In this document: one piece after another, positions 7,189 to 15,782 of the stretch
Layout: the number at the start of each line of letters is the position of its first letter
Position numbering within the stretch: the stretch's first letter is position 1
Assembly (NCBI GenBank): GCA_003696955.1
Contig: RFGU01000249.1
Span: 1 to 64,000 of the forward strand
Origin: Deltaproteobacteria bacterium
GTDB lineage: Bacteria > Myxococcota_A > Polyangia > Nannocystales > Nannocystaceae
Reading direction: 5' to 3'
Length of the DNA stretch: 64,000 bases
Position numbers and translations under genes: made by a program
Notes under the pieces: model-generated
Seen by the model: the letters and a program-made list of their open reading frames with translations, nothing else
Database searches by the model: none
Told to the model about the DNA's origin: nothing

Positions 7189-9267
7189 TCACCCTTCCGT
7201 CTTCGCCAGACGATCGGCCAATGGACGGTGGGGCACGCGCATCAACACGTAGTGTTCATTCTCGTAGACCTTCTCGACGTGGCGGCGCAGCGCCACGGGC
7301 AGGTGGCTCGACAGGCGCCCTGCGTGGGCCTGGATCGTGATGAACCAGGTGGCCGCCTCGGGCGCCTTGCGCGCCCGATCCTCGAGATAGGATGCGAGCT
7401 TGCGCCGGTCGGGCTCCTTCATCACCCAGATCCGCCCCTTCGTAAAGTAGGTCTCGCCGCGGTAGTAGAACCACCAACTGACGATGTCGTCGTCGGGTGT
7501 CCTTCGTTCGAAGTAGGTGCGAAACGCCGTGCGTTGCGACCAGTGTTCCGAGGCGGCCGGCAGATAGGCGTTGAGCAGAAGGTGCGTCACGAGCCCCGCC
7601 CCCACCACGAAGATCGCGGCCGACGCCCGCAGCCGTCCCGCGAGCCACGGCACGAGTCCGACGGCGAAGGCCACCGAGGCCCACGCGAAGTTCGTGGTCT
7701 CGGGCGCTCCGCGGCGCCACATCCCCGTGTACAAGTACGTCGTCAGATGGGCGAGGATCGCCGGCTCGTACGTGACGAGATGCAACGCCGCATAGAGGAG
7801 GCCGAGCCCCACCAGGGCGGAGAGCCCCCGTACCCCGAGACGATGCGCGCCGAGATCGCGCTCGATCAGGAAGATCGCCGTCAGGATCGCCGCCGGCGGC
7901 AGCACGGGTACGAGGTAGTGGTAGTACTTGGTGACGCTGGTGGAGATCGCCCACAGGGACACGAAGGTCCACAGGACGCACACGCGAACGAACACGTGGC
8001 GGGGCGTCGGCGCTTCGGCCACGCCCGCGCCATGCCGGCGCAAGACCCACCCGGCGGCCAGGCCGAACGCCACCGGAACGAAGGCGCTCCACGGCAGGGC
8101 CGCCGGCCCGAGGATCCGTAGGTAGTAGGTGAGGTCGCCGACGGCCTGGGCCTGCTCGCCGCTGCCGAAGCGCGCGAGGTTGTTGACCATGATCCACTCG
8201 TTGACCCACCGGTCTCCGCGGAAGATCCACATGGCGTGGTGCCACGGCAGGAGCACCAACGCGAGCCCGAGTACGCCGACCACGAGTTCGAGTTCCCGCA
8301 GCCGCGGCCTTCGTCGACCGGCGACCCACGCGTCGACGAGGCAGGTGGTCACCACGATGCCCGGCCCGATGAGCCCCTTGGCCATGGCCGAGACGCCCGC
8401 CGCGGGGAGAACCAGGGCCATGGCGGCCTGCCGCGACGTCCGCAACCGCAACAGACGCACGGCGAGGACCACGGCCACGACGGCGTAGATCCCGAACTGC
8501 CATCCGATGGCGCGCAGGGCGGCCACCGAGTATGGGCCGTCGGCACGCCCCGCCTTGGCGACACGAGCCGCCGTCCATGGATCGAGCACGTGGGCCCACA
8601 GGACTGCGAGCGGCACGACCCCGAAGATCAGGAGCAACGCCGCCGCCGGCAGGAGGCGAGCGTCCCATGTGATCTCGAAGCCGCGAAAGGTGCGTCGGTG
8701 CAGCGGACGCGCCGGGTGGGAGACGGCCACCGCATAGGCGCACACGCCGAACACCACGGGCGCAAGGGCGAAGACGTCGGTCAGGGCCTGCCGGGTGACA
8801 AGCGCCATCTGGGGCATGGTGGCCAGGACGAACGCGGCGAGGACGCCGGCTCGCCGGCTCACCATGCGCCCCACCACCACCCCGATGACGACGACGGTCG
8901 CCACGCCGAACACGAGGCTCGGCAGGCGCAAGGCGATCTCCGCCATGGGATGATGGACCATCTCCGCGGGATCGGCCCCGGTCCCCACCCCGAAGGCGGC
9001 CATGGAGAGCGCCATCGCCCAAAAGGCGAGGGGCGGCTTGGACCAGAACGTGGTTTCCGCCCGGCCGTGGGGACCGCCGCTGCCCGGCCGCCACCACAGG
9101 TCGAGGGGATCGTGACGCACGAGGATCTGCCGCGCGACCTCGCCGTAGTGGGTCTCCCACGGATCCCACGGTCCGCATGCGCGGATCGACGCCACGTAGA
9201 TCGCGACGAGGGCCAAGGACGCCGCGACGACGAGAACGGTCGTGGAGGTTGGCCGCGAGGCGCCCAT
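7189..9267 (-). CDS. GT39-family (ArnT/PMT-like) membrane glycosyltransferase
   Basis: A 692-residue polytopic membrane protein with roughly ten to twelve hydrophobic helices. The first periplasmic loop after helix 1 has the family pattern GPWDPWETHYGEVARQIL followed by WSKPPLAFWAM, which corresponds to the acidic catalytic loop and the KPPL motif of ArnT and related enzymes that move a sugar from a polyprenyl-phosphate donor to a lipid or protein. The acceptor is unknown. ATG 9267 puts helix 1 at the N-terminus, and a GGTAGCGT box lies 11 bases upstream. An alternative ATG at 9309 has a GGGAGG element and would add 14 residues. Confidence 0.88.
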   Translation of the reverse strand: MGASRPTSTTVLVVAASLALVAIYVASIRACGPWDPWETHYGEVARQILVRHDPLDLWWRPGSGGPHGRAETTFWSKPPLAFWAMALSMAAFGVGTGADPAEMVHHPMAEIALRLPSLVFGVATVVVIGVVVGRMVSRRAGVLAAFVLATMPQMALVTRQALTDVFALAPVVFGVCAYAVAVSHPARPLHRRTFRGFEITWDARLLPAAALLLIFGVVPLAVLWAHVLDPWTAARVAKAGRADGPYSVAALRAIGWQFGIYAVVAVVLAVRLLRLRTSRQAAMALVLPAAGVSAMAKGLIGPGIVVTTCLVDAWVAGRRRPRLRELELVVGVLGLALVLLPWHHAMWIFRGDRWVNEWIMVNNLARFGSGEQAQAVGDLTYYLRILGPAALPWSAFVPVAFGLAAGWVLRRHGAGVAEAPTPRHVFVRVCVLWTFVSLWAISTSVTKYYHYLVPVLPPAAILTAIFLIERDLGAHRLGVRGLSALVGLGLLYAALHLVTYEPAILAHLTTYLYTGMWRRGAPETTNFAWASVAFAVGLVPWLAGRLRASAAIFVVGAGLVTHLLLNAYLPAASEHWSQRTAFRTYFERRTPDDDIVSWWFYYRGETYFTKGRIWVMKEPDRRKLASYLEDRARKAPEAATWFITIQAHAGRLSSHLPVALRRHVEKVYENEHYVLMRVPHRPLADRLAKTEG

Positions 9268-9278
9268 GGGCGCGGGCG

Positions 9279-9286
9279 ACGCTACC
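9279..9286 (-). promoter_or_regulatory. Extended -10 box for the GT39 gene
   Basis: Reads GGTAGCGT on the minus strand and ends 11 bases before the ATG at 9267. It favours 9267 over the ATG at 9309, which lies upstream of the box. Confidence 0.45.
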
Positions 9287-9449
9287 CGAACGTCTCGCCC
9301 CGTGTCCATCGCCCACGGCCTCCCATCGGGGCGTTCGCGGGGTCCCGGGCGCCCCCTTCGGCTCGTGGGCACGCCGAGGGCCACGGCCGTCCTCGCCCGG
9401 TACGCATACGCCGCTGTCTGCGGTACCCTCGAGCCCAAGGTCGTCTACG

Positions 9450-10448
9450 ATGGAAGCGTCCGAGATCGATCTGCCGACGGTACGGGACGTGCGAGATGCG
9501 GCCCAGCGCATCGCCCCGTACGTCGTGCGCACGCCGACGATTCGGGCCTACCGGCTCGAACGACGCCTCGGCGGACCGCGCCTTTGGCTCAAGTGCGAGA
9601 ACCTGCAGCGCATTGGCGCCTTCAAGGCCCGCGGAGCCGTCCACGCCGTGTTGCGGCTCGTCGAACGAAGGCGACCTCGAGCCCTCGTGACCTACAGTTC
9701 CGGCAACCATGCCCAGGCCGTCGCCTACGCGGGCACCGTGACCGGGCTTCCGGTGATCGTCGCGATGCCCGAGGACGCCCCCGCCATCAAGGTCGCCGGC
9801 GTACGTGCCCTCGGCGCACGGGTGGTGTTCGCGGGCACGACGTCGGAGCATCGCCGCGTGGCGGCCGAGCGCATCGCCGCCGAGGAGGACGCCACCATCG
9901 TCCAGCCCTTCGACGATCCGGACATCATCGCCGGGCAGGCCACCGCCACCCTCGAACTCGACCAGGACGTGCACGAAGCCGTCGGAAGGTCCCCCGACGT
10001 CCTGTACGTGCCGGTGGGGGGCGGCGGCCTGGTGGCCGGCGCCGCCCTCGCCGCCGCCGACGGCACCCGGATCCACACGGTCGAGCCCGCGACCTGCGAC
10101 GCCATGGCGCGCAGCCTCGAGGCGGGGGAGCGGGTCGCGGTCGAACCGGGCCCCACCCTCGCCGACGGACTCAAACCGGTGAAGGTCGGCGTGCGCAACT
10201 TCGAGATCGTCCGGCGACGCGGTGCCACGCCGGTGCGCGTGGACGACGACGACATCGGCGCGGCCCTCGTGGCCCTCTTGCGCGACGAACACCTCCTCGT
10301 CGAGCCGTCGGCCGCGGCCGCCCTCGCCGCCGCATTCCGCGCCGAACCGGCCCCGGACGTCCAGGACGTGGCCGTCGTCCTGTCCGGCGGCAACGTGGCC
10401 CCGGAACTGGTCGGGGACCTCCTCGGGCGCTACGGTGGCGAGCCGTGA
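9450..10448 (+). CDS. PLP-dependent threonine/serine dehydratase
   Basis: A 332-residue fold-type II PLP enzyme. It has the Schiff-base lysine in GAFKARGA (about residue 59), the asparagine loop SSGNHAQA, and the glycine-rich phosphate loop VPVGGGGLVAG. The length and lack of a C-terminal ACT regulatory domain match catabolic threonine dehydratase (TdcB) or serine racemase/dehydratase rather than biosynthetic IlvA. The expected reaction is deamination of L-threonine to 2-oxobutanoate or serine to pyruvate; racemase activity cannot be excluded. The ATG at 9450 has AAGG about 9 bases upstream and a GGTACCCT box at 9422-9429. The GTG of the next gene overlaps its stop codon. Confidence 0.9.
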   Translation: MEASEIDLPTVRDVRDAAQRIAPYVVRTPTIRAYRLERRLGGPRLWLKCENLQRIGAFKARGAVHAVLRLVERRRPRALVTYSSGNHAQAVAYAGTVTGLPVIVAMPEDAPAIKVAGVRALGARVVFAGTTSEHRRVAAERIAAEEDATIVQPFDDPDIIAGQATATLELDQDVHEAVGRSPDVLYVPVGGGGLVAGAALAAADGTRIHTVEPATCDAMARSLEAGERVAVEPGPTLADGLKPVKVGVRNFEIVRRRGATPVRVDDDDIGAALVALLRDEHLLVEPSAAAALAAAFRAEPAPDVQDVAVVLSGGNVAPELVGDLLGRYGGEP

Positions 10449-11689
10449 AGCTCACGGTTTCGCGCCCCCTCCTGCCGACGGCGGTCGTAATCGTGCTGGC
10501 CGCGACCGCGTGTGCGTCGACCCGACCGGCCGACCGCGAAGCTCCGGCCAAGGTAGCCCGTACGGGGGAGACCACCGGCCCCGACGCCCCGAACGTCGCC
10601 GAGGAGGACGACGGCGACGTCCCCGATCCCCACCGGGTCGTGTTCGCCGACCGCATCGGTTACGCGTACCTGCTCGTCCTGCCGCCTTCGGGCCGCCCGC
10701 CGTCCATCGGCCGCGACGACATCGTCGCCATCGCCGACGCCGCGTTCGAGGAGTGGAAGACCATGCCGGAGGTCGCCGAGTTGCTCGAGATGGTGCGCAC
10801 GGACCCGGCATCGACGCGCATCGGTCCCACCCACGTCGGCGAGACCGACGAGGATCTCGCCCGCACCGCCGCCCTGCGCACGAAGGCGGTCCTCGGCCTT
10901 CACGTCGAGGTCCTGCCGCTGCACGCGCCCGGGGAGCCGCCCCTGGTGCCGGCCGAGCAGCTCCGGGATCCGCTGCTGGCCCGCGACCTGCCCGAACCCA
11001 TGCGCAATCGCTACGCCGCGGCGAGCCACGCCCTCCTGCTGCGGGCCGAATACCGAAACGTCCACCGGGTCCGCGGGCTGCGGCTCCTGCAGACCCTCGT
11101 CGACCACGTCTCGCGCCACTACGACGCCGTCATCTTCGACTTCGACACCAAGGAGACGGTCCGACCCGAGACGTTCCAGTCCAGGATGTTCCGGCAGGAC
11201 CTGTTCAACGTCGCCGACCAGCTCGCGGTCGTACCCCTTCCGGGATTGCCTTCGGACCCCCCGGGCACCGTTCGACTGTCCACGCGGGGCATGCGACGCT
11301 TCGGGGCACCCGATCTCGAACTGGCCGGACTTCCGAGGGATCCTGCGGTCCTGCAGGCGGGCACCCACCTGGTGAACGGCCTTGCGCGGATCCTGGCCGA
11401 GGCCGCCGAGATCGATCCCTCCGGGTTCGCCCGGGAGGCCGACGACGAGATCGAGATCCACTACCGAGACGTGGACGCCGCCTACGCCGGTCGCAGCGCC
11501 CACCTCGCCCACTGTGAGGGCTGCCCCGAGCGCGTACGCGTCCACCTGGTGCGCCGCCCGGAGGTGGACACCGATCCACGGGGCCACCCGGTCGTGCGCA
11601 TCGTGGCGCCGCGATCGATCTCGGGCGCCCCCGACTACGATCACGCAGCCTGGGTCCGCACGGCGCTGCGGGACCTGCTCGGCGCCTGA
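10445..11689 (+). CDS. Lipoprotein of unknown function
   Basis: A 414-residue predicted lipoprotein. A signal helix ends in AATAC (Cys about 23) and is followed by an acidic, disordered-looking stretch to about residue 60. The body is a mixed alpha/beta protein without recognisable catalytic motifs; a CEGCPERVRVHLVR strand near residue 360 is the most distinctive piece. I do not recognise the family. GTG 10445 overlaps the dehydratase stop codon (GTGA), so it is translated with that gene even though one product is cytoplasmic and the other exported. Confidence 0.75.
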   Translation: MKLTVSRPLLPTAVVIVLAATACASTRPADREAPAKVARTGETTGPDAPNVAEEDDGDVPDPHRVVFADRIGYAYLLVLPPSGRPPSIGRDDIVAIADAAFEEWKTMPEVAELLEMVRTDPASTRIGPTHVGETDEDLARTAALRTKAVLGLHVEVLPLHAPGEPPLVPAEQLRDPLLARDLPEPMRNRYAAASHALLLRAEYRNVHRVRGLRLLQTLVDHVSRHYDAVIFDFDTKETVRPETFQSRMFRQDLFNVADQLAVVPLPGLPSDPPGTVRLSTRGMRRFGAPDLELAGLPRDPAVLQAGTHLVNGLARILAEAAEIDPSGFAREADDEIEIHYRDVDAAYAGRSAHLAHCEGCPERVRVHLVRRPEVDTDPRGHPVVRIVAPRSISGAPDYDHAAWVRTALRDLLGA

Positions 11690-11740
11690 CGCTGGTCTCG
11701 GCGCCGGGCCGGAGCACGACGACGGGCGTAGGGCCCGTGG

Positions 11741-11748
11741 GCTACCAT
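11741..11748 (+). promoter_or_regulatory. Extended -10 box for the gene at 11758
   Basis: Reads GCTACCAT and ends 9 bases before the GTG at 11758. It supports that start over an upstream GTG at 11737, which lies before the box. Confidence 0.45.
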
Positions 11749-11757
11749 GCCGGGGCC

Positions 11758-13107
11758 GTGCGCCCGATGCTTCGCGCCCTCGCGGTCTTCGTGGCCGTCT
11801 TCGCCATCTATGCCGCGCTCTCGGGACCACGACTCCTACGGCCGAGTCCGGACAACCACTTCGTACACATGGCGTCGGCGTGGCTCCACGGTCGACTCGA
11901 CCTGCCGGGCAGGCCGCCCCATCGCAACGACTGGGGCAAGATCTCGACCTATGTCCTCGACGACGGCACGCAGGTCGTGGGGATCGTCTGCCGGACCGCC
12001 GCCTGTGCCGCCGCCACCGGCCGGGGCGAGATCGCCGTGCGCACCATGGACGGGGACGTGGTCGAAATTTCCCGCCGGCGTATCCGACGCACGACCCACC
12101 GCTACTACGTGACCTTTCCGCCAGGGCCGGCGGTGGTGCTGCTGCCCCTCGTGGCCCTCCTCGGGTTCGCGACCCCGGACACCCTGATCTGCGTGCTCGC
12201 AGGCGCCCTCGCCCCCGCCCTGCTCGTCCTGGGGCTCGACCGATTGTGGCCCCCGTCCTCGCCTACGGATCCGGCCCACCCCATCCTCGCCCTCGCCCTC
12301 GCGCTCGGCAGCCCGCTTTCGTTCGTGGCGCCGGCCGGCGGGGTGTGGTTTCTCGCCCAGGCCATCGCGGTGGCGTGTGCCATCGTCGCCATCGTGGGCG
12401 TCCTTGGGGCCTACCGCCCCATGATCGTCGGGCTGGCCCTGGCCCTGCTGCTCGCAACCCGCCCCACCGTCGCCCTCGGCGTGTACGCGTTCGTCGCCGT
12501 CCTGTGGGCCCGCAGGCGGCCGCGCCTACGAACGGCCCTCGCCGTCGTCGTTCCGTCCATCGTCGTCGGACTCGCCCTGGCCGCCCACAACTTTGCGCGA
12601 TTCGGGGACGTCTTCGAGTTCGGGCACCGGTTCCTCGACGTGGCATGGCAGCCCAGGATCCAGGAGCACGGCCTGTTCTCCCTGCGGTACCTGCCGCGCA
12701 ACCTCCACGCCATGTTCCTGCTCGCGCCGAAGATCGAAGACCACGGGCTGCGCGTGTCGATCCACGGCATGAGCCTTCTGCTCGCATCGCCCTGGGTCGC
12801 CGGCGTGCTGCGGCCGGGTGCCCCCTATGCGAGCCGGGCGGCGCTCGCCGTCGGGGCGATCACCGCGGCGGCCTTTCCCCTGCTCTACCAGAACACGGGG
12901 CAGGTCCAGTTCTCGCCGCGGTTCGCCCTCGACTTCCTGCCGTTCCTGCTCGTCCATCTGGCCGCCGCCGGCACGGCGCGCAGGCCGTGGTTTGCCATCC
13001 TCGTGGCCGTTGCGAGCGTGGTGGGCATCATCGGCGGAGCCCTCTTCGTCCGGGCCCCCGGCCGTCTCTTCGTGCCGTCCCTTTGGCCCTACGGGGCCGG
13101 CCCCTAG
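11758..13107 (+). CDS. Polytopic membrane protein, glycosyltransferase-like
   Basis: A 449-residue protein with about nine or ten hydrophobic helices. After helix 1 comes a polar loop with SPDNHFVHMASAWLHGRLDL, which resembles the first acidic periplasmic loop of GT-C/dolichyl-phosphate-mannose-type enzymes, although the aspartate pattern is not diagnostic. Later loops contain few charged residues apart from ARFGDVFEFGHRF. Function is inferred only as a possible lipid-linked-sugar transferase. Start choice: GTG 11758, 9 bases after a GCTACCAT box; GTG 11737 or ATG 11767 are possible alternatives and change only a few residues. Confidence 0.72.
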   Translation: MRPMLRALAVFVAVFAIYAALSGPRLLRPSPDNHFVHMASAWLHGRLDLPGRPPHRNDWGKISTYVLDDGTQVVGIVCRTAACAAATGRGEIAVRTMDGDVVEISRRRIRRTTHRYYVTFPPGPAVVLLPLVALLGFATPDTLICVLAGALAPALLVLGLDRLWPPSSPTDPAHPILALALALGSPLSFVAPAGGVWFLAQAIAVACAIVAIVGVLGAYRPMIVGLALALLLATRPTVALGVYAFVAVLWARRRPRLRTALAVVVPSIVVGLALAAHNFARFGDVFEFGHRFLDVAWQPRIQEHGLFSLRYLPRNLHAMFLLAPKIEDHGLRVSIHGMSLLLASPWVAGVLRPGAPYASRAALAVGAITAAAFPLLYQNTGQVQFSPRFALDFLPFLLVHLAAAGTARRPWFAILVAVASVVGIIGGALFVRAPGRLFVPSLWPYGAGP

Positions 13108-13151
13108 GAGCCCGCGTCGGCGGTCGCCGCCGCCCGAGCGACACCTAGGGG
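13101..13151. terminator. Stop-codon-spanning inverted repeat at a convergent junction
   Basis: Outer 8-bp arms at 13101-13108 (CCCCTAGG) and 13144-13151 (CCTAGGGG) contain both TAG stop codons. An inner perfect hairpin has arms 13118-13123 and 13127-13132 with a TCG loop. No T-tract is present. Confidence 0.5.
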
Positions 13152-14002
13152 ATCGTGATGGGTTCGTCGTCGCCGAGCACGGCCACCGGGAACTCCTCGC
13201 GCACCGCCGCATACGTGGCCACGAAGTTTCCCACCGAGACGTCGCCCGAGAAACGGTAGACGATGGCCGCCTTGTTGGGGTGGTGGCGATGGACGTCCTT
13301 GAGGATCGCCACGAGTTCCGGGACGCTCGTGGCCGACAAGGTCCGGCCGAAGCTCCGCGCGGCGGCCGTCACGACGAAACGCCCCGGTTCGATCGTGACG
13401 GTAAGGCCCAGCGCGGCCGAATTCGGCGGCAACGTAAGGCCCCCCGGACGCACCAGGTAGAAGGGGATCCCCCGCACGCCGGCGGGGCCACCGTGGGTCA
13501 GCAACATCAATCGGGGCGGCTGGATCGGCCGACTCTCCGACGCCGCATAGGCAATCTGCGTCAGCGTCTGGGCCGGAAGGTCTCGGTGGGCCCCGATGAG
13601 CACGACGTCCGGGACCTCCACGGCGTGGGTGCGACTTTCGACACCGAGTTCGAACCACCAGCGCCGAAACGTGTCGAAGAGGATCTTGGGACACTTGCTC
13701 GCGCACTCAGGCGACGGTTCGGGCGGGCTCACGCGGCCCGCCGACAGCGGCACCGCGAAACGGTCGAAGAGCTGCACGCGGCTCGGATCGGCCGTCACGA
13801 TGAGGCCGGGCGTCACCGGCGCGCCGACGAACGGCGGCAGGTGTTCCGTGCCGAGCGCGCGGTTCAGGTGGGTGACGAGCACCGTGGCGAAGCCGCGGAG
13901 TTGCTCGTAGCCGGCTGCCGTCGCCCGGGCCTGGGGATCGGGCGCACCGCTCGACAGGCCGACCGACACCGCAAGGAGGAAGGAGGCAAACGATGCGAAC
14001 AT
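13145..14002 (-). CDS. Exported protein with ExbD/TolR-like periplasmic domain
   Basis: A 285-residue protein with an N-terminal signal segment (about residues 1-19). The last 90 residues (LTVTIEPGRFVVTAA..., then ELVAILKDVHRHHPNKAAIVYRF and NFVATYAAVREEF) follow the strand-helix-strand-helix plan of ExbD/TolR C-terminal domains. The first half (VEVPDVVLIGAHRDLPAQTL...) looks like a second, more divergent copy. Unlike ExbD/TolR there is no short cytoplasmic tail plus membrane anchor with the proton-path aspartate. Role unknown. A strong GGAGGAG site lies 8 bases before the ATG, overlapping the end of the upstream gene, so both are one operon. Confidence 0.7.
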   Translation of the reverse strand: MFASFASFLLAVSVGLSSGAPDPQARATAAGYEQLRGFATVLVTHLNRALGTEHLPPFVGAPVTPGLIVTADPSRVQLFDRFAVPLSAGRVSPPEPSPECASKCPKILFDTFRRWWFELGVESRTHAVEVPDVVLIGAHRDLPAQTLTQIAYAASESRPIQPPRLMLLTHGGPAGVRGIPFYLVRPGGLTLPPNSAALGLTVTIEPGRFVVTAAARSFGRTLSATSVPELVAILKDVHRHHPNKAAIVYRFSGDVSVGNFVATYAAVREEFPVAVLGDDEPITIP

Positions 14003-14004
14003 GA

Positions 14005-14760
14005 CTAGAACTCCTCCATCGGAATCGGCAAATAGCGATCGACGGTGCCGTCCGGCACGGGGGCTGCGGCACCCGAGATCCCCAGACTCTTGGAGCGAAG
14101 CGCCTGGGCGGCGTCGATCTGTGCCTCGTCGCCGCCGAGGAATCGTGGAAGGTAGGGCATCAGCCCGATGGCCGAGTACCTCGGCCCCTCGGGCACCATG
14201 GCCAGGTAGAGCTGGTAAGGCTCCCGCTTGCACGACATCCGTACGAGGAAGGCTCCCTCGAGGCCTTCGGCGGCCTCCGCGGCCAGCCCCTCGACGACCC
14301 GCATCATGTCGGCCGACGCCATCCCGATGGCCTCGAGCCGGGCCTTCGTGGCCTGTGCGAGTTGGGTGACCATGGGCGCAAGCTCCTGGGCGCCCACCGG
14401 GGAGCACTCCGCGCCCCGCAGCGGCCCGGACAAGCGCTCGACCTCTCGCACGAACCGCCCTTGGACGGTTCTCGGATCGCTGTGGGCCACCAATTCGCGG
14501 GAGAGTGCGTCGAGGATGGCCACCGGAGAGCCGGTCGCCAACCAGCCCAGCAGGACGAACGCATCGAAGGCGCCGTGGGGCAGCCCCGTACGGATGCACG
14601 CCGCATTCCCGCCCTCGACGCAGTGGACGAATGCGGCTGCCGCCCGCTGGGCCGCATCCGCCGGATCGGGACGCGGGGGCGCGGGAGCCTCCTTGGGTTT
14701 GCACGCGGCGAGCCCGAGAACGGCTGCCCACACGGTGAGACGTACGAGGCGCGGCTGCAC
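14005..14760 (-). CDS. Lipoprotein of unknown function
   Basis: A 251-residue predicted lipoprotein. The signal segment VWAAVLGLAAC gives a lipidated Cys near residue 18, followed by a Pro-rich linker and a helical domain with FVHCVEGGNAACI. No known family is recognised. GTG 14760 gives the shortest reasonable signal peptide. Its stop codon lies 2 bases before the ATG of the ExbD/TolR-like gene, so the two proteins are made together and may form one envelope assembly. Confidence 0.72.
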   Translation of the reverse strand: MQPRLVRLTVWAAVLGLAACKPKEAPAPPRPDPADAAQRAAAAFVHCVEGGNAACIRTGLPHGAFDAFVLLGWLATGSPVAILDALSRELVAHSDPRTVQGRFVREVERLSGPLRGAECSPVGAQELAPMVTQLAQATKARLEAIGMASADMMRVVEGLAAEAAEGLEGAFLVRMSCKREPYQLYLAMVPEGPRYSAIGLMPYLPRFLGGDEAQIDAAQALRSKSLGISGAAAPVPDGTVDRYLPIPMEEF

Positions 14761-14890
14761 GATACGACCTGTTATCACCTTCGGGACGCAGGCGGCAACA
14801 TTTCGGGCACGAGCCCCGTGAGATCGGCACAGCGACGTACGTGCGTCCACCGAATCGGTGGAAAATTTTGGCAGTCCCCGCACGTCCCCC

Positions 14891-14896
14891 CATGGT
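14891..14896 (+). promoter_or_regulatory. Relaxed -10 box for the methyltransferase gene
   Basis: Reads CATGGT, 6 bases before the GTG at 14903. It is a weak match, used together with family length to prefer GTG 14903 over GTG 14858. Confidence 0.25.
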
Positions 14897-14902
14897 CCGG
14901 CC

Positions 14903-15766
14903 GTGCCCCGCGCGCTTTCGTCCACGCCGCCCGCCGTCGACCACCTCCACGCCGCGTCGGCCGACGGTCGCGTGCGCCTCTACTGCGGCGACGTCCTCGA
15001 GGTCCTCGGGCTTCTGCCCGACGGGTCCTTCGACATGGTGTTCGCCGATCCGCCGTACTTCCTGAGCAACGGGGGAACCACCTGCAAGGCGGGACGCCGC
15101 GCCAAGGTGGACAAGGGCGCGTGGGACGTGAGCGCCGGCGTCGAACACGACCACGACTTTCACCGCAAGTGGCTCGGCGAGTGCCGGCGATTGCTACGCA
15201 AGGACGGCACCATCTGGGTGTCGGGCACCCATCACGTCATCTATTCGGTGGGCTACGCCATGCAGTGCCTGGGCTTTCGGATCCTGAACGACGTCGTGTG
15301 GGAGAAGCCCAATCCCCCCCCGAACCTCTCGTGCCGCTACTTCACCCACTCCACCGAGATCCTGCTGTGGGCCGCCCGAGATCGTTCGAGCAAGCACTAC
15401 TTCGACTACGCGGCCATGCGCGCGGAGAACGGCGGCAAGCAGATGAAGACCGTGTGGCGGATGCCCGCCCCTGGAAAGTCGGAGAAGCGCCACGGTAAGC
15501 ACCCCACGCAAAAACCCCTGCGTCTGCTCGAACGGATCCTCAAGGCGGCCTGCCCGGAAGGGGGTGACGTCCTCGACCCGTTCAACGGCAGCGGCACGAC
15601 GGACGTGGCCGCCCTGCGTGCCGGGGCACGCTACGTCGGCGTGGATCTCGACCCCGCATTCCTCGACCTGACCGTGGCCCGCCTCGAGGACGAGGACGCG
15701 GATCTCTTCACCCCCCGAAAAGGCCGACGCAAGCGCCACCTCGGGGTGGCCGCCGCCGGTCGGTGA
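14903..15766 (+). CDS. DpnA/MboI-class DNA adenine methyltransferase (orphan)
   Basis: A 287-residue beta-class N6-adenine methyltransferase: the catalytic motif IV comes first, in VFADPPYFLSNGG (about residues 46-58), and the SAM motif later, in DPFNGSGTT (about 225-233). The stretches FLSNGG, NDVVWEKPNPPPNLSCRY, FTHSTE and HPTQKPLRLLERI match, from memory of the family, the second methyltransferase of DpnII/MboI-type systems (GATC), which can modify single-stranded as well as duplex DNA. No restriction endonuclease or second methylase is nearby, so it is an orphan. GTG 14903 is preferred; GTG 14858 would add 15 residues. Confidence 0.9.
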   Translation: MPRALSSTPPAVDHLHAASADGRVRLYCGDVLEVLGLLPDGSFDMVFADPPYFLSNGGTTCKAGRRAKVDKGAWDVSAGVEHDHDFHRKWLGECRRLLRKDGTIWVSGTHHVIYSVGYAMQCLGFRILNDVVWEKPNPPPNLSCRYFTHSTEILLWAARDRSSKHYFDYAAMRAENGGKQMKTVWRMPAPGKSEKRHGKHPTQKPLRLLERILKAACPEGGDVLDPFNGSGTTDVAALRAGARYVGVDLDPAFLDLTVARLEDEDADLFTPRKGRRKRHLGVAAAGR

Positions 15767-15782
15767 CGCCCCGGGATCACCG
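15761..15782. terminator. Short hairpin over both stop codons
   Basis: Arms 15761-15766 (CGGTGA) and 15777-15782 (TCACCG) contain the TGA stops of the two converging genes, with a 10-base loop. The stem is only 6 bp. Confidence 0.3.

Noticed and set aside
11737-11757. GTG 11737 as start of the membrane protein at 11758
   Set aside because: It lies before the GCTACCAT box and adds seven residues with no family support.
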